Shown here piece by piece: positions 8,643 to 17,950 of a DNA stretch of 64,000 nucleotides. Under the pieces are notes generated by a model, which was given only the letters and a program-made list of their open reading frames with translations, was not told the DNA's origin and did not search any database. How positions within the stretch are numbered: position 1 is the first letter of the stretch; every line of letters begins with the position of its first letter. The DNA lies in assembly GCA_016721015.1 (NCBI GenBank), contig JADKJL010000012.1, forward strand, positions 496,001 through 560,000, in the 5' to 3' direction. A program made the position numbers and the translations under genes. The stretch comes from Lysobacterales bacterium. GTDB lineage: Bacteria; Pseudomonadota; Gammaproteobacteria; Xanthomonadales; Rhodanobacteraceae.

Positions 8643-8972
8643 GCAGCGTCTCCATCGGCAAGGATCGGGCAAGGATACGGGAGCCGGAGCGTGGCGCGCC
8701 TGTGTCGCAAGACACCTGTTCGCAGGTATCATGCGCCCCGTTACACGCGGTGGGAGAAGCAGGGAAACCTGCTGCCGAAGGCGCAACGCCCGTAATCGCT
8801 CAGGCCCCCGATACCTCCGCGCGCAGACAACTCTGGAGAGACCGGCTGCCGTCATCGGCAATCAACCGGCGCCGAAGGGGCAAGAGGCAAGGCATCGCTT
8901 CCAAACTCTCAGGCAAAAGGACAGAGGGGCGCCCGGCGTGCGGCTTCGCGCGCGACTATTGGACGCCCCATC
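8643..8972. other. divergent leader region between the propeller gene and gcvP
   Basis: This 330-bp gap contains no gene. It holds the promoters of both divergent genes and, on the plus strand, the tandem glycine riboswitch at 8746-8930. The remaining 42 nt before the gcvP ATG contain CGCCCC at 8964-8969, which could pair with GGGGCG at 8926-8931 at the end of the second aptamer. Confidence 0.7.
8746..8930 (+). promoter_or_regulatory. tandem glycine riboswitch
   Basis: Two consecutive glycine aptamers precede gcvP. The first (about 8746-8822) shows GGGAGAAGC, the conserved GCCGAAGGCGCAA core and ATCGCTCAGG, closed by a CGCGG/CCGCG stem. The second (about 8829-8930) shows CTGGAGAGACC, GCCGAAGGGGCAA and ACTCTCAGGCAAAAGGAC. 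These are the hallmark sequences of the gcvT-class motif. In known cases glycine binding turns on glycine cleavage genes. The position 42 nt before the start codon suits control of translation initiation. Confidence 0.93.
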
Positions 8973-11843
8973 ATGAACCAGACTGCCTCGCCTTCCCTGC
9001 GCGAACTCGAAAACCATTCCGCCTTCGTCGAGCGCCATATCGGCCCGAATGATGCCGAGATTGCGTCCATGCTCAAGCTCCTTGGCCATGACTCGCTGGA
9101 TGCGATGACCGATGCCATCGTGCCCGGCAAGATCAAGTCACCGGCGCCGCTGGCCCTGCCTGCCGCAATCAGCGAAGTCGACGCGCTGGCGAAAATCCGC
9201 GCGATCGCAGACAAGAATGTGGTATTGCGCAGCTTTATCGGCCAGGGTTATTACGGCACGCATACGCCCAACGTCATCCTGCGCAATATCCTCGAGAACC
9301 CCGCGTGGTACACAGCCTACACACCGTACCAGGCCGAAATTTCGCAAGGCCGCATGGAAGCCTTGATCAATTTCCAGACCATGGTCGCCGATCTGACCGG
9401 CATGGAAATCGCCAATGCTTCCCTGCTCGACGAGGCGACTGCGGCGGCCGAGGCAATGACCCTGGCCAAGCGCTCGGCGAAATCGAAGTCCAACGTATTT
9501 TTCGTATCCAACTCCGTGCATCCGCAGACCCTCGAAGTGCTGCATACGCGTGCCGATGGGCTCGGCATTGATCTGCACATCGGCGCAGACGCAGAAGCGG
9601 CCAGCGTCGACAGCTTCGGCATACTGCTGCAATACCCGAACACGTTTGGTCAGATAAACTACTACGCCGCCCTCGCCGATGCCACGCACGCACGCGGCGC
9701 ACTGGTCGCAGTTGCTACCGACCTGCTCGCCCTGACCCTGATCCGCGCCCCCGGTGAATGGGGCGCCGACATTGTCATCGGCAACAGCCAGCGTTTCGGC
9801 GTGCCGTTTGGTTTTGGCGGCCCGCATGCGGCCTTCATGAGCTGCCGCGATGCCTACAAGCGCTCGATGCCGGGTCGCCTGATCGGCGTCTCGATCGATG
9901 CCGAAGGCAAGCCGGCTTACCGGCTGACCCTGCAAACCCGCGAGCAGCACATCCGCCGCGAGAAGGCGACTTCGAATATCTGCACGGCGCAGGTGTTGCT
10001 GGCAGTGATGGCGAGCATGTACGCGGTCTACCATGGCCCGGACGGCCTGACCCGGATTGCCCGGCGCACGCATCGCATGGCGGCGATCCTGGCTGGCGCC
10101 TTGCGCAAGGCCGGATTGACGGTCGGACCGGATTTCTTCGACACCCTGCATGTCATCGGCGTGGATGCCGCGGACTTGCATGCCAAGGCACGAGCGGCGC
10201 GCATCAACCTGCGTGCGATGGATGCACGCAGCGTCGGCATCAGCCTTGACGAGACGACCACGCGCGCCGACATCGAAGCGCTGGCGCAGCTGTTTGGTGC
10301 GGCGGTCGCCAATATTGATGCGCTCGATCGCGAAACCCCCGATGCGCTGCCCGCCGGCCTGCTGCGCCAGACGCAATTCATGCAGCACCCAGTGTTCAAC
10401 ACCCATCACAGCGAGCACGAATTGCTGCGCTACATGCGCGCCCTGGCCGACAAGGATCTGGCCATGGACCGCACGATGATTCCGCTCGGCTCGTGCACGA
10501 TGAAACTCAATGCCACCGCCGAGATGATCCCTGTGACCTGGCCCGAGTTCGCCAACATCCATCCGCTCGCGCCGGCCGATCAGGCCACCGGCTACACCCA
10601 GCTTATCGATGAACTCGAAGCGATGCTGGTCGAGATCACCGGTTACGACGCGGTCAGCCTGCAACCGAATTCGGGCGCACAAGGCGAATTCGCCGGTCTG
10701 CTTGCCATCCGCGCCTACCATCGCTCGCGCGGCGAAGGCCACCGTGATGTCTGCCTGATTCCGGAATCTGCGCACGGCACCAATCCAGCTTCGGCGCAGA
10801 TGTGCGGCATGACCGTGGTGGTCACCCGCTGCGACAAGGATGGCAACGTCGATGTCGATGACATCCGCGAGAAGGCGCAGAAGTATTCCGATCGTCTGGC
10901 CGCACTGATGATCACCTATCCCTCCACGCATGGCGTGTTCGAGGAAGACGTCGTGGCGATCTGCGAAGCCGTGCATCAGCATGGCGGCCAGGTCTACACC
11001 GATGGCGCCAATCTCAATGCTTTGGTCGGACTGGCCCGCCCGGGCAAGTGGGGCTCGGATGTGTCGCATCTGAATCTGCACAAGACCTTTTGTATCCCGC
11101 ACGGTGGCGGCGGGCCGGGTGTGGGCCCGTGTGCGGTGAAGTCGCATCTCGCCGAATTCCTGCCACGCACCTTCGGCAGCAAGGGCAACGTGGGAATGGT
11201 GTCGGGCGCCAGCTTCGGCAGCGCCAGCATCCTGCCGATCTCGTGGATGTACATCACGCTGATGGGCGAGGCAGGTTTGCGCAAGGCAACCCAGGTTGCC
11301 CTGCTCAACGCGAACTACATCGCCAAACGGCTTGCTCCGCATTACGCGACGCTCTACACCGGCCGCAACGGCCTGGTCGCCCACGAATGCATCCTCGATC
11401 TGCGTCCGCTGAAGGATGCCACCGGCCTCGGCGCCGAAGACGTTGCCAAGCGTCTGATTGATTTCGGCTTCCACGCACCGACTCTGAGCTTTCCGGTTTC
11501 GGGCACGCTGATGGTCGAGCCAACCGAGAGCGAATCACAGCACGAACTCGACCGCTTCATCGACGCCATGATCCAGATCCGCGACGAGATCCGCGCCGTC
11601 GAAGAAGGCAAGCTCGATCGCGAGGACAACCCGCTCAAGCATGCGCCGCACACGGCGACGATGGTGGCCGGCAGCGAGTGGACCCACGCCTACCCGCGCG
11701 AGCTTGCCGCGTTCCCGCTGCCCGGACTCAAGCAACAGAAGTACTGGCCACCAGTCGCCCGTGTCGACAATGTCTACGGCGACAAGAACATCATGTGCGC
11801 ATGCATCCCGATCGATGCGTACAAGGATGAAGCGGTAGCCTGA
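8973..11843 (+). CDS. gcvP: glycine dehydrogenase (aminomethyl-transferring), glycine cleavage P protein
   Basis: The pyridoxal-phosphate subunit of the glycine cleavage system. It decarboxylates glycine and passes the aminomethyl group to lipoyl-GcvH. The 956-residue length is that of the single-chain P protein. The cofactor lysine lies in HLNLHKTFCIPHGGGGPGVG at about residue 702, followed by the glycine-rich loop. The N-terminal half contains GYYGTHTPNVILRNILENP, a conserved block. It is transcribed alone behind a glycine riboswitch and ends at a strong terminator, so gcvT and gcvH must be elsewhere. Confidence 0.98.
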   Translation: MNQTASPSLRELENHSAFVERHIGPNDAEIASMLKLLGHDSLDAMTDAIVPGKIKSPAPLALPAAISEVDALAKIRAIADKNVVLRSFIGQGYYGTHTPNVILRNILENPAWYTAYTPYQAEISQGRMEALINFQTMVADLTGMEIANASLLDEATAAAEAMTLAKRSAKSKSNVFFVSNSVHPQTLEVLHTRADGLGIDLHIGADAEAASVDSFGILLQYPNTFGQINYYAALADATHARGALVAVATDLLALTLIRAPGEWGADIVIGNSQRFGVPFGFGGPHAAFMSCRDAYKRSMPGRLIGVSIDAEGKPAYRLTLQTREQHIRREKATSNICTAQVLLAVMASMYAVYHGPDGLTRIARRTHRMAAILAGALRKAGLTVGPDFFDTLHVIGVDAADLHAKARAARINLRAMDARSVGISLDETTTRADIEALAQLFGAAVANIDALDRETPDALPAGLLRQTQFMQHPVFNTHHSEHELLRYMRALADKDLAMDRTMIPLGSCTMKLNATAEMIPVTWPEFANIHPLAPADQATGYTQLIDELEAMLVEITGYDAVSLQPNSGAQGEFAGLLAIRAYHRSRGEGHRDVCLIPESAHGTNPASAQMCGMTVVVTRCDKDGNVDVDDIREKAQKYSDRLAALMITYPSTHGVFEEDVVAICEAVHQHGGQVYTDGANLNALVGLARPGKWGSDVSHLNLHKTFCIPHGGGGPGVGPCAVKSHLAEFLPRTFGSKGNVGMVSGASFGSASILPISWMYITLMGEAGLRKATQVALLNANYIAKRLAPHYATLYTGRNGLVAHECILDLRPLKDATGLGAEDVAKRLIDFGFHAPTLSFPVSGTLMVEPTESESQHELDRFIDAMIQIRDEIRAVEEGKLDREDNPLKHAPHTATMVAGSEWTHAYPRELAAFPLPGLKQQKYWPPVARVDNVYGDKNIMCACIPIDAYKDEAVA

Positions 11844-11857
11844 AGCTTCCCCAAGAC

Positions 11858-11888
11858 AAAAAAAGCCCCGCATCGCGGGGCTTTTTTT
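11858..11888. terminator. bidirectional intrinsic terminator between gcvP and the M1 aminopeptidase
   Basis: A perfect inverted repeat: seven A residues, the GCCCCGC stem, a short ATC loop, GCGGGGC, then seven T residues. The T-tract after the stem on both strands lets it serve gcvP (stop 11843) and the convergent aminopeptidase gene (stop 11910). Confidence 0.95.
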
Positions 11889-11909
11889 CACCTGTAGCCG
11901 CCGGTTCTA

Positions 11910-14564
11910 TCAGCCTGCCTGCTTCTTCAACCACGCATCAATTTCGGGCAGACGCTTTTCACGAATGTGGATGCGGTACTCGATGTTTTCGATCGCCGTT
12001 TGCGTCGCCCGCCGTGAGCTGGCGGCCACATATTTGTCGGCGTAGTTGCGGAGCTTGCCAACCATGGCCGGATCCATCGATTGACCAGCCAGGCGCGGGT
12101 AGTAACGGCTGCTTGAGGTCGAGTCGACCAGCGGTTCGACCTTTTCACGATGGGCCAGGGCAAAATCAAACGCCATATCGGGATGCTGACCAGCCACCGC
12201 ACTGATCATCGACGCACCGTTGGTTGCGCCCGGCTCGTCCGTCAAGGCCATGTCGAGCGCTCGCTGGGCCAGGGTCTTGTCCTCGGCCGAGGCCAGCAAC
12301 TGATAGAGACGATCCTTCATCATCGTGTTCTTCTCGGCCCTGGCATCCGCATGCATCTGCTCCCAGGTCGCCGCATCTGCATGGTTCGCAACGATGCCCT
12401 GGATGGTCTTGTACAGCGGACGCGGCATTGCCTTCGGATCCTCGTTGCGCACGGCGTAACGACGACGCGCCTCGGCGATGACCTCGGCGTCGCCCAGATC
12501 CGCCAGCGAACCGATCAGGTTGGTGCGCAGGATTGCATCAGGCTCGCTTTCGCCAGCCTTTGCCTCCCATCCGTACTTCTGCATGACCGGGCGCAGCGTC
12601 TTGATCGCGAACGCGCGAAATATCTGCTGGCGCGGCTTGTCACCCTGATAGTAGGAATCAAATCCCTGCAGGCTGTCAGCGACGCGACCCCAGACTTTGG
12701 CATCCACATCGAGCGGCGTGGCCTTGATCAGGTCAAGAATGTCCGAGGCCGGCTGCAAGCCGGTCATGCCGAGTGCCGAGGTGTTGCCCATGATGCCGAG
12801 CTGATCGACCGGTGGAAGCTTGGAGAAGCTATCGCGCAACGCTGCAAACGCAGTCGGCGAATAGCGCGTGCGGTAGTAACCGCTCTGTCCGGCGTTGAGC
12901 AGGACAGCACCACAACCGGGCAATTGCATGGTTCCCGCGCCACCTTCGATCAAGGCCCGCGTTGGCTCGCCGCCAAGGGTCTGGGCGATGACGGGTACGC
13001 GCCAGGCCAGCGACTTCTTGTCCGGACGATCCTTGGTGAATTCGCCCTGGCTCAATTTGATCGTGGTCTGGCCGTTCTTGCAACTGACCTCGTCCAGCGA
13101 AATCATCGGCACCCCAGGCTGCAAGGTGAAATCATGCGCGATGGCCGTGATCGGCTTGCCAGCGGCTGCTTCCACCGCTTGCCACAGGTCATCCGAGCGC
13201 GTGTTTGAATACGCATGCGCCTTCATGTAACGGCGCACGCCATCACGCCAGGCATCGGCACCCACGTAGTTTTCAAGCATGTTGATGACGGCTGATCCCT
13301 TGGAATAGGTGATCGTGTCGAAAGCCTGGCTAGCCTGTTCGACGGTTTCGATCTTCTGCACAATCGGGTGCGTGCTGGCTATTGCGTCGGAGGACATCGC
13401 GTACTCTCGCGAACCCACCTCGCCCAGTTCCGACTTCCATTCCGGGTAAAGCTTTTGCGCGGTACGCCCGGCCATCCAGCTGGCGAATCCTTCGTTGAGC
13501 CAGAGATCGTCCCACCACTGCATGGTGACCAGATCGCCGAACCACTGATGCGCAATTTCATGCGCGGCGGTGCCGAAAATGCGTTGCTTGTCGGAATCGG
13601 TCGAGAACGCCGGATCCACCAGCAGGCCGCGTTCGAACGTGAAGATCGCCCCCCAGTTTTCCATCGCACCGAAGAACTGGCTGCTGCCAGGTGATGCGAT
13701 ATTGTCGAGCTTCGGCAGCGGATACGGCACGCCAAAATAATCGTTGTACTCGCGAGTGACCACTTGTGAGGATTCGAGGGCAAATTGTGCTTGCGAAACC
13801 AGGCCCTTCTGCGTGATCACGCCGAATTCAATCCCATCGGATTTCGCCGTGGCGCGCTCAAAGTCACCAACGCCGAAGAACAAGAGATACGTCGACATCT
13901 TCGGCGAGGTTGCGAAGGTCACGCGGCTCATGCCCTTGCCGAGATCTTCAGCGTGCTTGATCGGCATGTTGCTGACCGCCATTTGCGCGCTCGGCACGGT
14001 TGCCGCCAGATCAAATGTCGCCTTGTAGTTCGGCTCATCCCAGCTCGGGATGAACTTGCGCGCGTCGGAATTCTCGAACTGCGTGTACAAGGCACGTTTC
14101 TTGCCCTCCTTGGTCACGTAATCGATCGCAAACAAGCCATTGGCCTGGGTACCGATCGTGCCGGTGTATTCCATCGTCAGCAAATAGCTTCCAGCTTCGA
14201 GCTTGGCGGGAAATGCAAATGTGGCAGTCTGCGCGGCTTCGTCAATGCTGACCTTCGGATCGGCATACGCACGCTTGTTGCGCGTGGAATGGATGTGCAC
14301 GGACGAGAAGCGCATGCCGACCGAATTGAGGACAATGCGATCGGTGGCCTTGAGCACATCGAGGGTGATCGTGACCTTGCCATCGAAGGCCAGCGATTCG
14401 GCATGCGGCGCGACCTCGATCGCGTAGTGCGTCGGTCGAACATCGCGCGGCAACTGCGTGGTGACCTCGGTGATTGCAGCCGCCTGCGCCGCAATTTCGG
14501 CGGAAACAAGCAGCGGGGCGCTGGAAAGCGCCAGCATGATGGCAACTATCAAGGTGCGGCGCAT
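11910..14564 (-). CDS. M1 family metallo-aminopeptidase, exported
   Basis: A zinc aminopeptidase of about 884 residues. From ATG 14564 the protein has a signal peptide (MRRTLIVAIMLALSSAPLLV). The exopeptidase signature is GAMENWGAIF, and the gluzincin zinc site is HEIAHQWFGD, with the distal Glu in WLNEGFASW, at about residue 335. An ERAP1-like C-terminal helical domain follows. It probably trims N-terminal residues from peptides in the periplasm; substrate preference is not evident. Upstream in-frame codons to 14705 do not resemble the family. It shares a terminator with gcvP. Confidence 0.93.
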   Translation of the reverse strand: MRRTLIVAIMLALSSAPLLVSAEIAAQAAAITEVTTQLPRDVRPTHYAIEVAPHAESLAFDGKVTITLDVLKATDRIVLNSVGMRFSSVHIHSTRNKRAYADPKVSIDEAAQTATFAFPAKLEAGSYLLTMEYTGTIGTQANGLFAIDYVTKEGKKRALYTQFENSDARKFIPSWDEPNYKATFDLAATVPSAQMAVSNMPIKHAEDLGKGMSRVTFATSPKMSTYLLFFGVGDFERATAKSDGIEFGVITQKGLVSQAQFALESSQVVTREYNDYFGVPYPLPKLDNIASPGSSQFFGAMENWGAIFTFERGLLVDPAFSTDSDKQRIFGTAAHEIAHQWFGDLVTMQWWDDLWLNEGFASWMAGRTAQKLYPEWKSELGEVGSREYAMSSDAIASTHPIVQKIETVEQASQAFDTITYSKGSAVINMLENYVGADAWRDGVRRYMKAHAYSNTRSDDLWQAVEAAAGKPITAIAHDFTLQPGVPMISLDEVSCKNGQTTIKLSQGEFTKDRPDKKSLAWRVPVIAQTLGGEPTRALIEGGAGTMQLPGCGAVLLNAGQSGYYRTRYSPTAFAALRDSFSKLPPVDQLGIMGNTSALGMTGLQPASDILDLIKATPLDVDAKVWGRVADSLQGFDSYYQGDKPRQQIFRAFAIKTLRPVMQKYGWEAKAGESEPDAILRTNLIGSLADLGDAEVIAEARRRYAVRNEDPKAMPRPLYKTIQGIVANHADAATWEQMHADARAEKNTMMKDRLYQLLASAEDKTLAQRALDMALTDEPGATNGASMISAVAGQHPDMAFDFALAHREKVEPLVDSTSSSRYYPRLAGQSMDPAMVGKLRNYADKYVAASSRRATQTAIENIEYRIHIREKRLPEIDAWLKKQAG

Positions 14565-15456
14565 GACTAACCCATATTGAAAGATGATGACGGTGGTGAG
14601 AGCGAAGCCGCCTGGTTGAGTCGACGCGAAACGGCGACGTGCATGGCTTCCCCGTTTCGCAATGCGTAACCATGGAGGGGTCGGGCAATGATCGTCCACG
14701 GCCAAAGGTCATGGCCTTGACCGTGCGCACAACGGGTTGATCAGGAAAGCGCTACCGCTTCACAATCCGTCAAGGAATTGCATGCGAATGTCCCGGATCT
14801 GCAACTTGCCCGATGCGGATGACGATGTCGTCCTTGAAGACATATCAGAACGTGGCATCCGCCGCTTCCAGCCGCCCCTTCCGCCACGTCGGCGACGATT
14901 TCCCAGCCTATGTCGCGAACGACATTCTCTGCGCGATCGAACGCATCAGCCGGGAACAGATCGAGCATCCGGGTGCGGAGATCCGGATAGACCGCCTTCT
15001 GCCCCGCGGCAACATTCGGGCCGCCATGGGTCACCGGGTTCTCCGCATTGTCGAGGAGCGGCAGGATCGCGACAAACTCGGGCGGTCACTTGCCAGTCCC
15101 GGCTTGCCCATCATCCATCGCGGACCTGTCGCGATCCACGAGCATCCAAAATGATCCACGATTGCCACAGGCACAAGCCAGGCTCTTTCTCTGCTGGCGG
15201 GTATCAATCCATCCTGCGCTCACCCGCACGACACAACGAGATGCAAACGCTGTCCGACGCCACGATCCGATCCGATCGAAGCTGACCCTTTCACGTCCGA
15301 AGCGAAACATGATGAATCGAAGTTGCGAAAAGCGGTTAGCATTCAGACAGATGGGCCACACCACTGCTGTCCTCACCTTTGTACTTCGCAGAGGAAGCGC
15401 CTCCACCGTGTGAATATCACGCAATCATCTGCCACCAGCCTTCAACGATTCCTTCA
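14565..15456. other. long intergenic region with gene decay
   Basis: This ~890-bp stretch between the aminopeptidase and sulfotransferase genes has no intact gene. It contains the remains of a DUF1499 gene on the minus strand (about 14790-15130). From 15130 to 15456 no coding pattern is seen; the promoter of the sulfotransferase is presumably there. Confidence 0.6.
14790..15130 (-). pseudogene. decayed DUF1499 gene fragment
   Basis: Reading the minus strand gives PPEFVAILPL, then VAAGQKAVYPDLRTRMLDLF and VVRDIGWEIVADV. These match, nearly residue for residue, the middle of the intact DUF1499 protein at 18449-19174 (PPEFVAILPL, VAAAQKAGYPDLRTQMLDLS, RAARDMGWEVVAAV). After a frameshift the match resumes as FKDDIVIRI, just past a TGA where the paralogue has Trp (FWYGFKDD). 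Another stop precedes PPEF. The N-terminal membrane part and the C-terminus are missing, so it is a non-functional partial duplicate. Confidence 0.85.
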
Positions 15457-17046
15457 ATGACAAGCACCAGGAACCCAGGCAACACGTCGGAAGAGCGCCT
15501 TCCACCTGCAGTTTTACGCATCCTGCGTGAGGTATCGCGGCTGCTCGATGAGGGGCACGCCGACAAGGCGCAGCCACTGCTGGCGGGCGCAATCGTTCTG
15601 GCGCCTTCGCATATCTCGGTGTTGCGGCTCGAAGCAGCTGTCCACATCCAGTTGCGCGCTTACCGGGAGGCCTTGAAGGTGCTGGCGACGATCACCCTCC
15701 GTCATCCACGCGATGCGGCGAGCCTGTCGGCAATGTCGAACGCACAAGCCGGCATGGGTCGCATCGATCTGGCCATCGAAACGCTGCGCCGACTCTGTGA
15801 GATCAGTCCCGAACCAGCCCACTGGATCGAGCTTGGCCTCATGCACGACCGTCACGGCGATCATCAGCAAGCCCTGGACGTCGCGGAACGTGTTCTGGAA
15901 ATGAACCCCGCACATGCGCAAGCTGCCTTGCTGAGGGCTCGCTCGCTGCAGGCACTCGGCAGGATCGCGGAAACGGCGCAACAGTTCCGCGAACTGATTG
16001 CCCGCACCGACAGCGCGCGAGCATGGTTCGGTCTTGTCGATATCAAGACTATCCGGCTTGGCGCAGACGAGTTGGCTCGACTTGAAAAAGCCGCCCGCAA
16101 GCAGGGCTACCGCGAGGATGAATCCATCTGCATCGACTTTGCGCTTGGCCGGGCTTTGGAGGATGCGGGCGAATATGCCCGTGCGTTTTCCGTGCTGCGA
16201 CGTGCCAACGACAAGGCGGCAAGACGCGAATCCTGGAGCGCAGCTGCACATCAGGCTTTGACCAAGGCAATCGCCCACGCATTTGCCGACGAGGCGTCGC
16301 CGCAAGTTGATGGAGCACGCGGTTCGGAGGTGATTTTTGTCTGCGGTCTGCCACGCTCCGGTTCAACCCTGGTCGAACAGATCCTGGCTGCCCATTCGAG
16401 TGTCGAAGGGGCCAGCGAGCTGCCTGATCTGGCGGCTCTGCTCGCCGAGGAATCCAACCGTCGAATGATTCCGTTTGAAACCTGGGCCGGCTCTGCCACC
16501 GATCAGGACTGGGCTCGGCTCGGTGAGGAATATCTGCGCCGCACCGAGCGCTGGCGAATCAACAAACCGGTTTCCACTGACAAGGCACTGGAAAACTGGA
16601 AGTTCGTCGGGGCCATCCGCAGAATGCTGCCAGGCAGCCGCATCATTGACTGCAGGCGCGATGCCGTGGAAACCTGCTGGTCCTGCTACAAGCAGCTGTT
16701 TGCTCCGGGACTGGTCTCCTACAGCTATCGATTCGAGGACCTGGTCGCGTATTGGAACGACTACCAGACGCTTTCGTCAGTCTGGTTTTCGCTCCACCCT
16801 CATCACTTCCGTGTGCAGCGCTACGAATCGATTGTTGCTGACCCGGATCGCGAAATCCCGGAGTTGCTGGAATTCTGCGGGCTCGCCTACGAAGAGCAGT
16901 GTCTCACCTTCCAGAACGCCCGTCGTTCGGTCCGGACCGCCAGCTCGGCACAGGTACGCGAGCCATTGGCGGCCCCCTTGATTCGCCAACAGGCCTATGC
17001 CGGCCTGCTTGAAGGGTTGCGCGAGATGCTGAATCCAACCACATGA
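15457..17046 (+). CDS. TPR-repeat sulfotransferase family protein
   Basis: A 529-residue cytosolic-looking protein with two parts. Residues about 20-240 form tetratricopeptide-like helical repeats. From about residue 290 there is a sulfotransferase domain with the 5'-phosphosulfate loop (FVCGLPRSGSTLVEQIL) that binds PAPS. The later block IIDCRRDAVETCWSCYKQLF corresponds to the 3'-phosphate-binding region. It presumably transfers sulfate from PAPS to an unknown acceptor, with the TPRs selecting the partner. The ATG at 15457 was preferred over an upstream TTG at 15379. It stands alone, so the context gives no substrate. Confidence 0.88.
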   Translation: MTSTRNPGNTSEERLPPAVLRILREVSRLLDEGHADKAQPLLAGAIVLAPSHISVLRLEAAVHIQLRAYREALKVLATITLRHPRDAASLSAMSNAQAGMGRIDLAIETLRRLCEISPEPAHWIELGLMHDRHGDHQQALDVAERVLEMNPAHAQAALLRARSLQALGRIAETAQQFRELIARTDSARAWFGLVDIKTIRLGADELARLEKAARKQGYREDESICIDFALGRALEDAGEYARAFSVLRRANDKAARRESWSAAAHQALTKAIAHAFADEASPQVDGARGSEVIFVCGLPRSGSTLVEQILAAHSSVEGASELPDLAALLAEESNRRMIPFETWAGSATDQDWARLGEEYLRRTERWRINKPVSTDKALENWKFVGAIRRMLPGSRIIDCRRDAVETCWSCYKQLFAPGLVSYSYRFEDLVAYWNDYQTLSSVWFSLHPHHFRVQRYESIVADPDREIPELLEFCGLAYEEQCLTFQNARRSVRTASSAQVREPLAAPLIRQQAYAGLLEGLREMLNPTT

Positions 17047-17306
17047 ATGTTCGATGGTCGCAACCCGATTGCATTGAAGAATCCATCCGGGATGAGGCGC
17101 AGAAAGCCTTTTCCCTCCGCTTTTGATGAAGTATTGCCCAATCTCTTCTCGGACCCCTGCAATTGGTCGATTACTACCTGCTAAGATTGGCCTCAGGAAG
17201 ATTCCGGCGGCAAAAGAGTCGTGGGAGCCTGCCAGGGAATCGAGGCTCGCACTTTCGAATCGTCGTCCCGCAAGCGAGACGACAGCAAACTACCGAGGAC
17301 ATTCAA

Positions 17307-17900
17307 ATGAAATTCAAGAAATCTCGATACGGCAAGATATCGGCACTCGCGGCGTTTGCGATTGCATCCGCCACATTGACATCGACTGGAGCTTTTGCGG
17401 CCGTTGTTTGCGGCCCCGCAGCGATCTCCATTCCTGCCGATATTGATGGGGTCTACTTCAATATTGCCACCAACGGAACCGGCAACGCAGGTGGCAGCGT
17501 AGCTGGCTGGGACATCAATCTTTATCTGACAGGCGCCGCACTGTACTTTTTCTGGCCGACAACACCAGCTGGCAGCTATGGCGGCTTGTCCGTTGGCGGC
17601 GTTTATTCGTCGCTCAGTGCCGGCGCCGTGATCGATGGCACCGGAACCTATATCGTCAGTTCCGGCGGCGGCGGGGCTGCTCCATACGTGAACTGGCAGG
17701 TGGCAAGCACCGGCAAATTCCTTGGCGTCAAGTTTTACAACGAGGGGACCAGCGCAATCAACTACGGCTGGTTGCAAATCGACACGGGTGCGTCGGGCGG
17801 CTTCCCCGCCACGATCAATTCCTACTGCTTCGAGAACAACGGCGGCGCAATTACGGCGGGTTCGACGCCGGTGTCGCTGCAGAGCTATTCGGTCGACTGA
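17307..17900 (+). CDS. secreted protein of unknown function
   Basis: A 197-residue protein with a clear signal peptide (residues 1 to about 31, cleavage after GAFA). The mature part is rich in Gly, Ala, Ser and aromatic residues with alternating patterns, suggesting an all-beta fold. It contains two cysteines (VVCGP and NSYCFENN). The segment KFLGVKFYNEGTSAINYGWL followed by PATINSY resembles a group of exported bacterial proteins often seen with surface-anchoring tails, but no PEP-CTERM or other anchor is present here. The ATG at 17307 has GAGGAC upstream. A strong terminator follows, so it is monocistronic. Confidence 0.75.
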   Translation: MKFKKSRYGKISALAAFAIASATLTSTGAFAAVVCGPAAISIPADIDGVYFNIATNGTGNAGGSVAGWDINLYLTGAALYFFWPTTPAGSYGGLSVGGVYSSLSAGAVIDGTGTYIVSSGGGGAAPYVNWQVASTGKFLGVKFYNEGTSAINYGWLQIDTGASGGFPATINSYCFENNGGAITAGSTPVSLQSYSVD

Positions 17901-17921
17901 TCAGTCGATCGCGTTGCCGAG

Positions 17922-17950
17922 AAAAAGCAGGCCTTGTGCCTGCTTTTTTT
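17922..17950 (+). terminator. intrinsic terminator after the secreted protein gene
   Basis: AAAAAGCAGGC and GCCTGCTTTTT form an 11-bp stem around a CTTGT loop, followed by a T-run. It begins 21 bp after the stop codon. Confidence 0.93.

Noticed and set aside
9138..11474. 778-codon minus-strand open frame
   Set aside because: Antisense to gcvP, which is certain; no motifs and no start signal.
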